A stretch of DNA of 64,000 nt from Anaerobiospirillum sp. NML120448 (GTDB lineage Bacteria; Pseudomonadota; Gammaproteobacteria; Enterobacterales; Succinivibrionaceae), in the NCBI RefSeq assembly GCF_023050945.1, contig NZ_JALKIM010000001.1, forward strand, positions 1 through 64,000, read 5' to 3'. Each line of letters opens with the position of its first letter. Position 1 is the stretch's first letter. Shown piece by piece: positions 35,603-43,857 of the stretch. A program made the translations under genes and the position numbers. The notes under the pieces were generated by a model that worked only from the letters and a program-made list of their open reading frames with translations, was not told the DNA's origin and did not search any database.

Positions 35603-37432
35603 TTATTGATCCTCTTTTTGTAAGTAATAAGACATAATCTTGATAGCATCAAAAATATTGCCATTACGAGAGGTATCTTGAGAATCTCTATAGTTCTTAT
35701 CTTTAAATTCTAACAAACCAAAGCGGTTTAAAATCACAATGCGCTCTGATTCAATCACAGCATTATCAAGGTAAGAGCCAGAAATCACATATTTACGCTC
35801 TGGCAGATCAAAAAGATCAGATCCTATAGAGAAGTCCTTAGTTGGATTACGCACGCCTAACACACGAGGCAAAATAGTGGCACTAACATCATAAGCACAA
35901 GAGAGAGTTTCAACCACATTAGCTCCCTTACCAGGCCATTTCATAATAAATGGAATCTTTACTTGATAATCAGTAAAGTTGCTATTGTGTCCCCAGTAGT
36001 TATCTTTAGTATCATTGAACTCCTCACCGTGATCAGCAGTAATAATCACGATAGTATTTTGGTCATAGCCATATTCGGTCAAAATATCTAAGATACTTTT
36101 AATGTTAGTATCGGCATAGGCTACAGAGTTCTTGTAATGATTAAACAACGGTGTTCTATCAGTGTCTTTATTAAGCTCTAAATGATTAATGGCTCGGCTA
36201 GGCTCAAAGCGGAGCTTAAAATCATTTGGATAGGCATAACTATGCACATTATCTAAAAAGATAAAAGAAAAGAACTTTTGATCTTCTGATAAATTACTAA
36301 TAAAGCTCTTAAAGTCTTTAATAGCATCTAAATCTCTTTCAATAGCATCATTACCTTTAGAGTTAATACGCAAATCAGGCACATTAGAAAAAACAGTGGA
36401 ATTAAACTCAGGCATGTAAAGATTAGCCGAGGAGAAAATACCATAGGCATAAGAGCGATCTTTTACTGCTGCGCTAATAGATGCTGGAGTGCCAGTTGAG
36501 TAAGCTAAAGACCAGTAGGAAGCTGGAATACCATAGAATAAGCCAAAAATGCCACCTCTAGTTGAGTTAGATGCAGAGTAGTGATTCTTATAAACCCATG
36601 CATCCTGAGCAAAAGCCCAGGTATTAGGCATAATTTGCTCAGTAATCATGTCATAGCGTAAGGTGTCTACCACTAACAACAGAACGTTAAAAGGCTCACG
36701 AGCATTATCAAAGTAATACAAAGGCTCTTTGGGATAATCAAAAATTCCTTGAGCTGCAATTTCAATTCTTGTTTCTTTGTTTTTGCTTGGATCTACTATA
36801 CCCCAACGCACCAATTTGCTGTTCATGGTTAAAGGATAATAAACAGGAATGCGATTTTGGAGCTCGACAATAGGAAAAACTTGCTTGGCAGAGGAATAAG
36901 CATGAATTAAATTGGCAATGAGATAACAGATGAGTGCCAAAATAACAAAGATACGAGCCTTAATGCCACGATAAGCGCAAAACATAGCCAAAGTAAGCAT
37001 AATAGCGCTATAAAAAGCACAAAAGGCTATTTGAAAAACAATAGAAATCCAAGTATCAGTAGATAGTTCTATCACCTCACCGCCAGCATTGAAAAACAAA
37101 TCAATCATGGCATAACTGATATGGAATCTATAAAGCTCAAATACTTTAGCATCAGTAGCTAATACTATGTGGCATAAAGTAATAATTACTGTGGCATAAA
37201 TAAAGCGCCATTTTCCAATGTGTTGCTTAAAAGCAAAAACAGGAAAAATTAACAATAAAGAAACTAGGGCAAAGTAAAGAAAATAATGACCAAATGAAGC
37301 TGCACCATAGGTAGCACTAACAAACCAAGGGCTAGTATCCATATTAGGAGCATAAGACTTAGCAGAATATAAGGCTAAAGGAAGATTTAAAATACCAAGC
37401 CATAATACTATGCATAAATTTTTCTTAAACAT
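35603..37432 (-). CDS. lapC: YejM/PbgA/LapC-like inner-membrane sulfatase-fold protein
   Basis: Five N-terminal membrane helices (DUF3413-like, residues about 8-180) are followed by a periplasmic alkaline-phosphatase/sulfatase-fold domain (about 245-585). NVLLLVVDTLRYDM is the sulfatase N-terminal motif, SNSTRGGIFGLFYG aligns with the usual Ser/Thr nucleophile region, and IIITADHGEEFND carries the Asp-His site. In E. coli YejM (LapC/PbgA) tunes LPS synthesis by antagonising LapB-FtsH degradation of LpxC. Its location amid LPS core genes supports that role. Start at the ATG at 37432; the frame is open to a TTG at 37441. Symbol assigned by family resemblance. Confidence 0.85.
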   Translation of the reverse strand: MFKKNLCIVLWLGILNLPLALYSAKSYAPNMDTSPWFVSATYGAASFGHYFLYFALVSLLLIFPVFAFKQHIGKWRFIYATVIITLCHIVLATDAKVFELYRFHISYAMIDLFFNAGGEVIELSTDTWISIVFQIAFCAFYSAIMLTLAMFCAYRGIKARIFVILALICYLIANLIHAYSSAKQVFPIVELQNRIPVYYPLTMNSKLVRWGIVDPSKNKETRIEIAAQGIFDYPKEPLYYFDNAREPFNVLLLVVDTLRYDMITEQIMPNTWAFAQDAWVYKNHYSASNSTRGGIFGLFYGIPASYWSLAYSTGTPASISAAVKDRSYAYGIFSSANLYMPEFNSTVFSNVPDLRINSKGNDAIERDLDAIKDFKSFISNLSEDQKFFSFIFLDNVHSYAYPNDFKLRFEPSRAINHLELNKDTDRTPLFNHYKNSVAYADTNIKSILDILTEYGYDQNTIVIITADHGEEFNDTKDNYWGHNSNFTDYQVKIPFIMKWPGKGANVVETLSCAYDVSATILPRVLGVRNPTKDFSIGSDLFDLPERKYVISGSYLDNAVIESERIVILNRFGLLEFKDKNYRDSQDTSRNGNIFDAIKIMSYYLQKEDQ

Positions 37433-37725
37433 AAGCCACAATCAAAGCATGAAGATGCTATTGCCCTTTTAATCAATGAAAAAACCAATAAACTCAGAAC
37501 CAGTTTTGACCCATATGCCACAAAACACCAATCCTAGCACGAGCTAAAGCCACCTATTATCTTTGACCAGACATTATTCTTTTAGTTGCAAAATAAGGTA
37601 GCCTTATATAATTGTGGGCTCAATCTTATCATAAGCTAAGTAAGTACTTTCTATTATTATGAACAGCAGTACTATTATGTGCATAATATAGTTCTTAAGA
37701 TTCCAACCTAAGGGAGATTTTAATA

Positions 37726-38766
37726 ATGTCACAGCCTAAATCTTTATGTGTATTACGACTTTCTGCTTTAGGTGATTGTATCAATGCCTTTGGTGTGATT
37801 GGTGCTTTAAACAAGCAATATCCTGATCTCAAGCTTTCTTGGGTAATTGATAAACGTTTTGCTCCTCTGTTTAAGGATGAACAAGGTCAAGATCTCGTAC
37901 CTTTGCATACTGTTGATTTTAAGAACCAGGGCTTAAAAACTGTTTTAGCTCTTAAAAAAGAATTATCCTCTGAGCGCTTTGATATTTTGCTTAATATGCA
38001 GACCTCAATTAAGGCCTCTTTATGCTCTTTAGCTATTAAGGCTCAAGATAAATATGGCTACGATAGTGAACGCTCCCGTGAAGGACAACGCTTCTTTATT
38101 AATCATCAAGTACCATCTCCTGAAAACAAACATGTGCTAAGCGGCTTTTTGGCCTTTGCTCAAAGCTGTAATTTGCCAGTAGATAAGCCTTATTGGGACT
38201 TTAAACTAGCCCCTGAGCTCATTGAGAAAATGCAAACTATTATTGGCTCAGACAAATTTATGGCCCTAAGCCCTTGCTCTGCGGTACAGAGCAAAAACTG
38301 GAATATACAAGGCAATATAGCTATGGCCAATTATGCCTACGAGCAAGGTTTTAAAGTAGTACTCATAGGTGGCCCAAGTCAGATAGAAATGCAAACTTGT
38401 AATATTATTGCTGAGCAATGCCCTCATTGCCTTAATCTTTGTGGCAAAACTAATTTACGAGAGCTTGCTGCCCTCTTATCACTTAGCAGCTTAGTGTTAT
38501 CCCCTGACTCTGGCAGCATGCATTTAGCCTCAGCCCTTAATACTCCTGTCATTGGTTTATTTGCTCGTCATGATGATAAAAGAGTAGGCCCTTGGAACTT
38601 TATGGATCTCAATGTTTCAGTATATGAACAGTTGGCCAAACAGGAGCTTAATGGTCAAACTATTCCATGGCGCTATCGAGTTAAACAAGATCAGGCTATG
38701 GATAATATTTCTATTAACATGGTCAAAGAAATGTTTAACCATGCCTTAGCTACAAAAGTAGTCTAA
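37726..38766 (+). CDS. family 9 glycosyltransferase, OpsX/WaaC-like heptosyltransferase I
   Basis: GT9 enzyme likely adding the first heptose to Kdo. CVLRLSALGDCINAFGVIGAL is the N-terminal signature shared with WaaC/OpsX; ILLNMQTSIKASLCS, ALSPCSAVQSKNW and LSPDSGSMHLASALNTPVIGLF form the acceptor and donor sites; GPWNF follows. The first half resembles the OpsX subgroup that works on phospho-Kdo, which would match the adjacent kdkA. Strong Shine-Dalgarno AAGGGAG about 10 nt upstream of the ATG. 346 residues. Confidence 0.88.
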   Translation: MSQPKSLCVLRLSALGDCINAFGVIGALNKQYPDLKLSWVIDKRFAPLFKDEQGQDLVPLHTVDFKNQGLKTVLALKKELSSERFDILLNMQTSIKASLCSLAIKAQDKYGYDSERSREGQRFFINHQVPSPENKHVLSGFLAFAQSCNLPVDKPYWDFKLAPELIEKMQTIIGSDKFMALSPCSAVQSKNWNIQGNIAMANYAYEQGFKVVLIGGPSQIEMQTCNIIAEQCPHCLNLCGKTNLRELAALLSLSSLVLSPDSGSMHLASALNTPVIGLFARHDDKRVGPWNFMDLNVSVYEQLAKQELNGQTIPWRYRVKQDQAMDNISINMVKEMFNHALATKVV

Positions 38767-38961
38767 ATTGATGAAAATATTGCTATGATATAGAGTGGAC
38801 CTGATCATTTTAATGGCTCCTTTTGGTGCAATTAAATGTGCCTGACTTATCTTCTCGTAGGCATTAATGGTTCCAATTAGACTGTATTTTGTTTTAATTA
38901 AGAACTAAAAGAGGCAGCATTTAATGCTGGCACTACCAAGCATTTAAAGCTGATATTAATC

Positions 38962-39444
38962 ATGAATATTGCTGTTTTTCCAGGAACCTTTGATCCTGCT
39001 ACCTTAGGCCACTTTGATATTATTCAACGCTCTAGCAAGTTGTTTGATCGTTTAATTGTAGCAGTAGCCGAAAGCCCAATTAAAAAGCCTTTATTTACCC
39101 TCCAAGAGCGTGTGGAATTAATGAAAGGCTGCACCAAGCAATTATCTAATGTTGAGGTAATGGGTTTTGAGGGCATGCTTACTGACTTTATTACTGCGAA
39201 TAAAGCCAATGTCTTAATTCGTGGTATTCGTACTGTTGCTGATTACGACTACGAAATGCAGCTTACTGGCATGTATCGTATTGCTCTACCACGTCTAGAG
39301 ATTGTTATGTTACCAACTAATGGCAATTTAGCTTTTATTAGCTCATCTTTAGTACGTGACATCATTGTTCATCGTGGCGATATTTCTCACTTTGTGCCAC
39401 ATAATGTTAACAATGCTATTCGTGAGAAAATCTACAACCAATAA
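38962..39444 (+). CDS. coaD: phosphopantetheine adenylyltransferase
   Basis: Penultimate step of coenzyme A synthesis. AVFPGTFDPATLGHFDII holds the nucleotidyltransferase TxGH motif, RGIRTVADYDYEMQ binds the pantetheine substrate, and FISSSLVRDI the C-terminal ISSTxxR-like motif. 160 residues, standard. No good Shine-Dalgarno. As in E. coli it neighbours LPS core genes and mutM. Confidence 0.97.
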   Translation: MNIAVFPGTFDPATLGHFDIIQRSSKLFDRLIVAVAESPIKKPLFTLQERVELMKGCTKQLSNVEVMGFEGMLTDFITANKANVLIRGIRTVADYDYEMQLTGMYRIALPRLEIVMLPTNGNLAFISSSLVRDIIVHRGDISHFVPHNVNNAIREKIYNQ

Positions 39445-39452
39445 TCCTACTC

Positions 39453-39488
39453 GATCAAGGCTTTGCATCTGAGGATAAAGCCTTGATC
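39453..39488. terminator. stem-loop after coaD
   Basis: GATCAAGGCTTT (39453-39464) and AAAGCCTTGATC (39477-39488): perfect 12-bp stem with a 12-nt loop. The T-run is weak, so termination strength is uncertain. Confidence 0.6.
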
Positions 39489-39514
39489 TTGGGCAATAAT
39501 CAGCCCCCACACAA

Positions 39515-39546
39515 AAAATCCGCCTTTAACTTGAGAGCTTGAGGTG
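39515..39546 (-). terminator. probable intrinsic terminator after mutM
   Basis: On the minus strand, CCACCT pairs with AGGCGG (one mismatch) flanking a GC-containing loop, followed by ATTTTTTG. Confidence 0.5.
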
Positions 39547-39555
39547 GATAATTTC

Positions 39556-40374
39556 CTATTTCTGGCAATTTGGGCAGAAGAAAGTAGAGCGATTGCCCTG
39601 CACAATACGCTTGATCTTAGTACCACAAACTTTACAAGGCTCATCACAGTGGCCATAAACCTGTAAGTTCTGCACAAAGTAACCAAGCTTACCATCAGCT
39701 CCCTCAAAGTCTCTAATAGTAGTACCACCTTGAGCAATAGACTCAGTTAAAATGCGCTTAATCTCTGTGACTAAGAGTTCAGCTTCCTCTTTGCTAATAG
39801 TATTGGCCAAACGACATGGATTAATCTTGCAGGCAAATAAGACTTCACTAGCGTAAATATTACCTACGCCTACTACTACAGCTGAGTTTAATAAGGCTTG
39901 CTTAATAGAAAGCTTACGGCGTTTTAAATTATTGAGCAAAACCTCAGCAGTAAAACTATCTAATAACGGCTCAGGGCCTAACTCTTTGAGCGGTTTGTAC
40001 TCATAAGGATCTTCATTAGGAGCCACATAAGCTACTAATCCAAAGCGGCGGGCATCGTTATAACGAACAGAAGTATGAGAGTCTAATTTGAGTTCAAAGT
40101 GATCATGTAAAATGCGCTCACTGTCGCTATCGACAATACTCAAATGACCTGTCATACCCAAATGAATAATAATCGATCCTTGAGTGGTAAAGACGATAAT
40201 ATACTTACTACGGCGCTCTAACTTGATTACTGTTGCTCCTATTAACTTTTTTAAATCATCACTCATAGGAACACGCAAACTTAACTTGCCAATAAAGACA
40301 TCTTCAATCTTATGGTTAACCAAGACCTTTTCAACGCCTCTCTTGGTAACCTCAACCTCTGGCAATTCAGGCAT
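39556..40374 (-). CDS. mutM: formamidopyrimidine-DNA glycosylase
   Basis: Removes 8-oxoguanine and formamidopyrimidines, and cleaves the abasic site. After Met removal the N-terminus is PELPEVEV, with catalytic Pro and Glu. RRSKYI, HLGMTGHL and the C-terminal zinc finger (Cys-x3/4-Cys ... CPNC, with FVQNLQVYGHCDEPCKVC) are present. 272 residues. It is upstream-adjacent to rpmB-rpmG on the same strand, as in E. coli. Confidence 0.97.
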   Translation of the reverse strand: MPELPEVEVTKRGVEKVLVNHKIEDVFIGKLSLRVPMSDDLKKLIGATVIKLERRSKYIIVFTTQGSIIIHLGMTGHLSIVDSDSERILHDHFELKLDSHTSVRYNDARRFGLVAYVAPNEDPYEYKPLKELGPEPLLDSFTAEVLLNNLKRRKLSIKQALLNSAVVVGVGNIYASEVLFACKINPCRLANTISKEEAELLVTEIKRILTESIAQGGTTIRDFEGADGKLGYFVQNLQVYGHCDEPCKVCGTKIKRIVQGNRSTFFCPNCQK

Positions 40375-40529
40375 AGTTCCTTCTCCTTTACTAATAATTG
40401 GATCACACGATTTCTGATATAAGATTTAGCAAGTTACGCTATTTTTAGTAATAAGTACAAAGCTCATACATGATACGCAAATTACTTGCCCAATCTCTAA
40501 AACTTAAGAAAAATTGCCATGCTGAGCAT

Positions 40530-40567
40530 AAAAAAAGGGACAATCCTAAAGGATTGCCCCTCTTTTT
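40530..40567. terminator. intrinsic terminator after rpmG
   Basis: AGGGACAATCC (40537-40546) and GGATTGCCCCT (40551-40561) form a stem with one mismatch and a TAAA loop, with A/T runs on both sides. Confidence 0.85.
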
Positions 40568-40591
40568 GGTCCTTAAAGAACTCAAGATTAA

Positions 40592-40762
40592 TTACTTAAT
40601 CTTGCCTTCCTTGTAAAGAACATGCTTACGTACTACAGGATCGTACTTCATGATCTCCATCTTACCTGGAGTAGTACGACGGTTCTTAGTAGTAGTATAG
40701 AAATGACCGGTACCTGCTGAAGAATTTAAACGGATCTTCTCGCGACCACCTTTCTTAGCCAT
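40592..40762 (-). CDS. rpmG: 50S ribosomal protein L33
   Basis: 56 codons read on the minus strand: it begins [20 protein letters not shown], continues [17 protein letters not shown] and ends [10 protein letters not shown], an unmistakable L33 of the type lacking the zinc cysteines. GGGAG lies upstream of the ATG. It starts 11 nt after rpmB, forming the conserved rpmB-rpmG pair. Confidence 0.97.
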   Translation of the reverse strand: MAKKGGREKIRLNSSAGTGHFYTTTKNRRTTPGKMEIMKYDPVVRKHVLYKEGKIK

Positions 40763-40773
40763 GATACACTCCC

Positions 40774-41010
40774 TTAGATCTTAACGCCGTTAGCGCGCAT
40801 ATCAGCAAGAACGGCATCAATACCCAACTTGTCAATAGTACGCATACCCTTAGTGGTAACACGCAATCTTACAAAGCGGCTCTCACTCTCAACCCAGAAA
40901 CGGTGATACTTTAAGTTTGGAAGAAAGCGGCGCTTAGCAGCATTCTTAGCGTGGGAACGATGGTTGCCCACTGCCGGGCGCTTGCCCGTAACTTGGCAAA
41001 CTCTGGACAT
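40774..41010 (-). CDS. rpmB: 50S ribosomal protein L28
   Basis: 78 residues, starting [20 protein letters not shown] and containing [20 protein letters not shown] and the C-terminal [14 protein letters not shown], all typical of proteobacterial L28. First gene of rpmB-rpmG; GGAGTG precedes the ATG. Confidence 0.98.
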   Translation of the reverse strand: MSRVCQVTGKRPAVGNHRSHAKNAAKRRFLPNLKYHRFWVESESRFVRLRVTTKGMRTIDKLGIDAVLADMRANGVKI

Positions 41011-41090
41011 GTCTAGTCACACTCCAAATATACTTATACGGGTCACAGCACCTAACTAGAGCTGTAACCATGTTAAAGGTACAACAAAAC

Positions 41091-41126
41091 GGGCGCTATT
41101 CTACCATATAAAAAGCATTATGATCG
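41091..41126 (-). promoter_or_regulatory. probable rpmBG promoter
   Basis: Minus strand TAGAAT (41098-41103) preceded by TATGG (extended -10 context) and followed by the GC-rich discriminator AGCGCCCG, as at stringently controlled ribosomal-protein promoters. The -35 is weak. Confidence 0.4.
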
Positions 41127-41189
41127 CATAAGTGCGATTTTTATAAGCTAGGTAGAGGCAACGTGTACCTTCATGAAATTATTAATAAA

Positions 41190-41425
41190 AAATAGCTTCC
41201 CTGTCATTTGGATGTGGCGGCTGTTAGAACTGAGGGCAGACGCTAAAGCGCATTAGTTAACGCTTAGTAGTGGCCTGCAGTAGTGCAATTAGCCATTACG
41301 CACGCTTTCCCAAGCTTACGTTATACACCTCTGGTATCAAGCGATGCCAACCTTATTATGCAAGGTAGCTTAGTATGGGAAACACTTTGTTCTTTTCTAC
41401 AGTAAAAATTACTGTTCTTTACCAG
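41190..41425 (+). ncRNA. candidate structured RNA (unidentified)
   Basis: A segment with several short stems on the plus strand: GTAGTGGC/GCCATTAC enclosing TGCA-GTAG-TGCA (about 41267-41298), GGTATC-AAGC-GATGCC (about 41335-41350), ACCTT...AAGGT (about 41352-41368), and ACAGTAA-AAA-TTACTGT followed by TCTTT (about 41399-41421), which could be a terminator. It is less A/T-rich than its flanks and has no coding frame. I compared it mentally with 6S, tmRNA and RNase P RNA and found no match. The strand is a guess. Confidence 0.3.
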
Positions 41426-41878
41426 CAAAATAGTCTTGAGCTCTAAATCATAAACTATATGGGTAAAAAAGCCTGAGCTAGCTTAATATGCTAGGGCGCT
41501 AAAATTAAGCTTAGTTCCAAAGATTGCTCATCAGCCCTTTGATGGCGTTATCTCTGCTATCAAGCAAAAGCCCGTTATAAGTTACAGGCAAGAGCGCTAC
41601 TTAATAGAAAAAAGTTAATCATGGATTAACGATAGGCTTAAAAAACAAAAAAACTCATTTAAGTAATGACACTTAAAGAGCTGTGTTCCATATACCGAAA
41701 AATAGCTTTGAGATTATAGACGATTGCATCACAAAGATCAAAAGAAAAGCAAAAAAAATCTTGATATTTCTGTTAATTTTAACAAACACACTTAACAATG
41801 TACCTACAATAGGGCCTCTAGCTCTTATTAAAAGCCATAATGAGAACGTAATTTTACTGCCCACCAATCAAACAAGCA

Positions 41879-41907
41879 CTGACTGAATATGAGGTCTGCT
41901 ATATAAT
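41879..41907 (+). promoter_or_regulatory. sigma-70-type promoter for the crcB pair
   Basis: CTGACT (41879-41884), 17-nt spacer, TATAAT (41902-41907), about 60 nt upstream of the first crcB ATG. Confidence 0.55.
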
Positions 41908-41970
41908 GAGCAAGCTAATAATAGGCCTTGACCAAACTTAAGGCTTATTGTTGTTAAGGAGCGCAAAATT

Positions 41971-42591
41971 ATGTCTTGGCAATTACTTGTAACTGTATTT
42001 ACCTTTGGCGGTTTAGGAGCTATTGTTCGTGCTTCGGTAATTTTTATCTTAGCTATGCCCGCTGTATTCGTTTTTCCACTCCCTACCTTAATTATCAATA
42101 TGCTAGCTGCATTGCTAGGCGGTTTTATTTTAAGCATTACTTTGCCTGAGCAAATTAGTATTGCCCTATCAGTTGGATTAATTGGCGGTATGGGTACCCT
42201 ATCTGCTTTTGCAGGCGACGTACTTAATCATTACTTTGATAAAAGACATCGTAAAAAGATGTTCTTGGTGATTGCAAGCTATGTCATGCTTACCACCATC
42301 ACTGGTGTACTCTTTGCAGCTTTGGGTTCTACTTTAGGTAACTTTGTAAAAGATTCTTATACAGAAAATAGCGATGCTGCTTTATTTTTAGAGCAAAGCC
42401 GAGCTCTTCAAGAATCTTTAAAACATGATGCCTATATGCACGATCACCTTCATGAAGTCTCCCCAACCGAGCAAGCTGACGAGAAAGCTTCTAATCCAGG
42501 CTCCGAGCCTGCCCACTCAGAACCTGCCTACTCAGAGCCTGAGCATAATGCTCTTGAAAGCATTAATGATTTATCTAATGAGAAGCAATAA
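41971..42591 (+). CDS. crcB: fluoride channel subunit CrcB/FluC-like (first of pair)
   Basis: Small inner-membrane fluoride exporter subunit; two-gene pairs are thought to act as heterodimers. Four helices in the first 125 residues carry the family pattern: GGLGAIVRAS, INMLAALLGGF with the pore Asn, and GLIGGMGTLSAFAGD. A cytoplasmic tail of about 80 residues, Glu/Ser/Ala-rich with PAHSEPAYSEPEH-type repeats, is longer than usual. AAGGAG about 8 nt upstream of the ATG. The second subunit follows 11 nt later. Confidence 0.85.
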   Translation: MSWQLLVTVFTFGGLGAIVRASVIFILAMPAVFVFPLPTLIINMLAALLGGFILSITLPEQISIALSVGLIGGMGTLSAFAGDVLNHYFDKRHRKKMFLVIASYVMLTTITGVLFAALGSTLGNFVKDSYTENSDAALFLEQSRALQESLKHDAYMHDHLHEVSPTEQADEKASNPGSEPAHSEPAYSEPEHNALESINDLSNEKQ

Positions 42592-42602
42592 GGAGTAGTG
42601 TC

Positions 42603-43424
42603 GTGAATAAACTTATGTTCTATATGCTTGTCTTCTTTGGCGGTGGCTTTGGTTGTATTACTCGCTTCTTAATTGATGGCACTGATCTGCATGCTTTTAC
42701 TATTAGTAATATTGCTGCCTGCTTATTGTTAGGCATTTCTTACGCTTTATACAACTATCGTATTTGGTCAGATAACAAGTTTTTCCATTGCTTTGTTAAT
42801 ATTGGCTTCTTAGGAGGATTATCAACTTTCACTCCTTTAGCTATGTTTTCTATTGCCAGCGCTCAAGATAATCTCTTTATCGCTACTGCTTATTTATTAG
42901 GTATTTTATTAGCTTACATAGTGCTATGTTTTGCTGGCTATTTAGCATGTAATTACTTCTTAAAGTTTGTCCTTAAACGTAAGAGACAAATGAGTATGCT
43001 AGCCCGCTCCCGCTATCTGTTCCAATATAAAATGCTGCTAGCAGAATTTGATAAGGTAAAAGCAGGTTTTGAAGAATTAAAAGCTCTTAATGTGCCCTTG
43101 CATATCGACTCTGCTTTAGGCCCATTAGTAGGAAAAAGGGATGAGCTCAAGCAAAAGGCCATGATTCATTTACGCTTAATGCTGGCCTTAACTGAGCGCT
43201 ATAACCAAAGTGTAATTGATGATAAGTGCGCCTCTTATGGCTTTGAGCAAATGCTTCAAGATGCCCATAAAAAAGGAGAATTAGGCGATCCTTTAGAGCC
43301 TTTTACCTCCATTAAGGATCAGCTCCAATACGTCAATGGCATGATGGACGAAATGCAAGGCACAGTAGCCTCGCACCTAGCCAAGCAAAACGCCAAGAAT
43401 AAGAGCAAAAACAAGAAAAAATAA
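42603..43424 (+). CDS. crcB: fluoride channel subunit CrcB/FluC-like (second) with C-terminal helical extension
   Basis: Partner of the preceding gene. Four helices in residues 1-125 with GGGFGCITRF, ISNIAACLLLG (pore Asn) and GFLGGLSTFTPLAMF, the phenylalanine-box motif. A roughly 145-residue Lys/Glu/Leu-rich cytoplasmic extension follows (KRKRQMSMLARSRYLFQYK onward), likely helical and ending in a Lys/Asn tail; it is not part of ordinary FluC and its role is unknown. I read the start as the GTG at 42603, with AAGGAGTAG upstream. Confidence 0.83.
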   Translation: MNKLMFYMLVFFGGGFGCITRFLIDGTDLHAFTISNIAACLLLGISYALYNYRIWSDNKFFHCFVNIGFLGGLSTFTPLAMFSIASAQDNLFIATAYLLGILLAYIVLCFAGYLACNYFLKFVLKRKRQMSMLARSRYLFQYKMLLAEFDKVKAGFEELKALNVPLHIDSALGPLVGKRDELKQKAMIHLRLMLALTERYNQSVIDDKCASYGFEQMLQDAHKKGELGDPLEPFTSIKDQLQYVNGMMDEMQGTVASHLAKQNAKNKSKNKKK

Positions 43425-43429
43425 TCCCC

Positions 43430-43467
43430 AAAAAGACTCCTATGGTTTCTCATAGGAGTCTTTTTTT
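43430..43467 (+). terminator. intrinsic terminator after the crcB pair
   Basis: AAAAAGACTCCTATG (43430-43444), 6-nt loop, CATAGGAGTCTTTTT (43451-43465) and more T. Perfect 15-bp stem. Confidence 0.93.
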
Positions 43468-43480
43468 ATCCCCCAAGCAC

Positions 43481-43532
43481 ACAGGCCCTGGCCCTAAGGC
43501 CTGGGCCTGAGGCCAGCTCCTTGAGCTGCAGC
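43481..43532 (+). repeat. GC-rich degenerate hexamer tract B
   Basis: AGGCCCTGGCCCTAAGGCC, then TGGGCCTGAGGCCAGC-like units, immediately beyond the crcB terminator in an otherwise A/T-rich 430-nt spacer. Same unit family as tracts A, C and D. The rest of the spacer to 43857 shows no other feature. Confidence 0.65.
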
Positions 43533-43857
43533 TAAATTTTAGGGTCGTGAGGGTGGCAAAAGCACTGGTTGTCTCACGATCTTAAAAAAGAGTAGTATTT
43601 TTCGCTTTAGTTTTATCATTACTAAATTAAAATTAGATATGAGCTTGAATTTTGGGAGTGCGGCTCCATATATTAATTAGTGAAGATCTTAATCATCCTC
43701 CCCCATTAAGCTCAAATATGATTGGTTCAAAGTTACAACTAATCTGACACCAATTAACTTAACTCACATCAATGCTTAATTAGTGCATCAATAGAGTATA
43801 GGTTCTTGGTAGCTAAATTTTTTTAAGGATGATGAGATCATGTTTAAGGAGAACTCC

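Larger units (their letters stand above)
41011..41970. other. 960-nt geneless interval between rpmB and the crcB pair
   Basis: It contains the rpmBG promoter, a structured segment (about 41190-41425) and the crcB promoter (41879-41907). Two overlapping antiparallel frames of 64 and 67 codons at 41673-41886 have no recognisable similarity or ribosome-binding sites, and I treat them as spurious. In E. coli this place between rpmB and coaBC holds radC, so the interval may be a site of gene loss (inference). No fluoride riboswitch consensus is visible. Confidence 0.5.

Noticed and set aside
39447-39737. 96-codon minus-strand frame overlapping the mutM 3' end
   Set aside because: It is in a different frame from mutM and mutM's zinc-finger coding explains the region.
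41673-41886. Two overlapping antiparallel small frames (64 and 67 codons)
   Set aside because: Neither has a ribosome-binding site or recognisable features; A/T-rich DNA gives such frames by chance.
41426-41970. Possible fluoride riboswitch before the crcB pair
   Set aside because: GATGGCGTT near 41552 and AATGACAC near 41665 only loosely resemble parts of the motif, and are too far apart with the required pairing absent.
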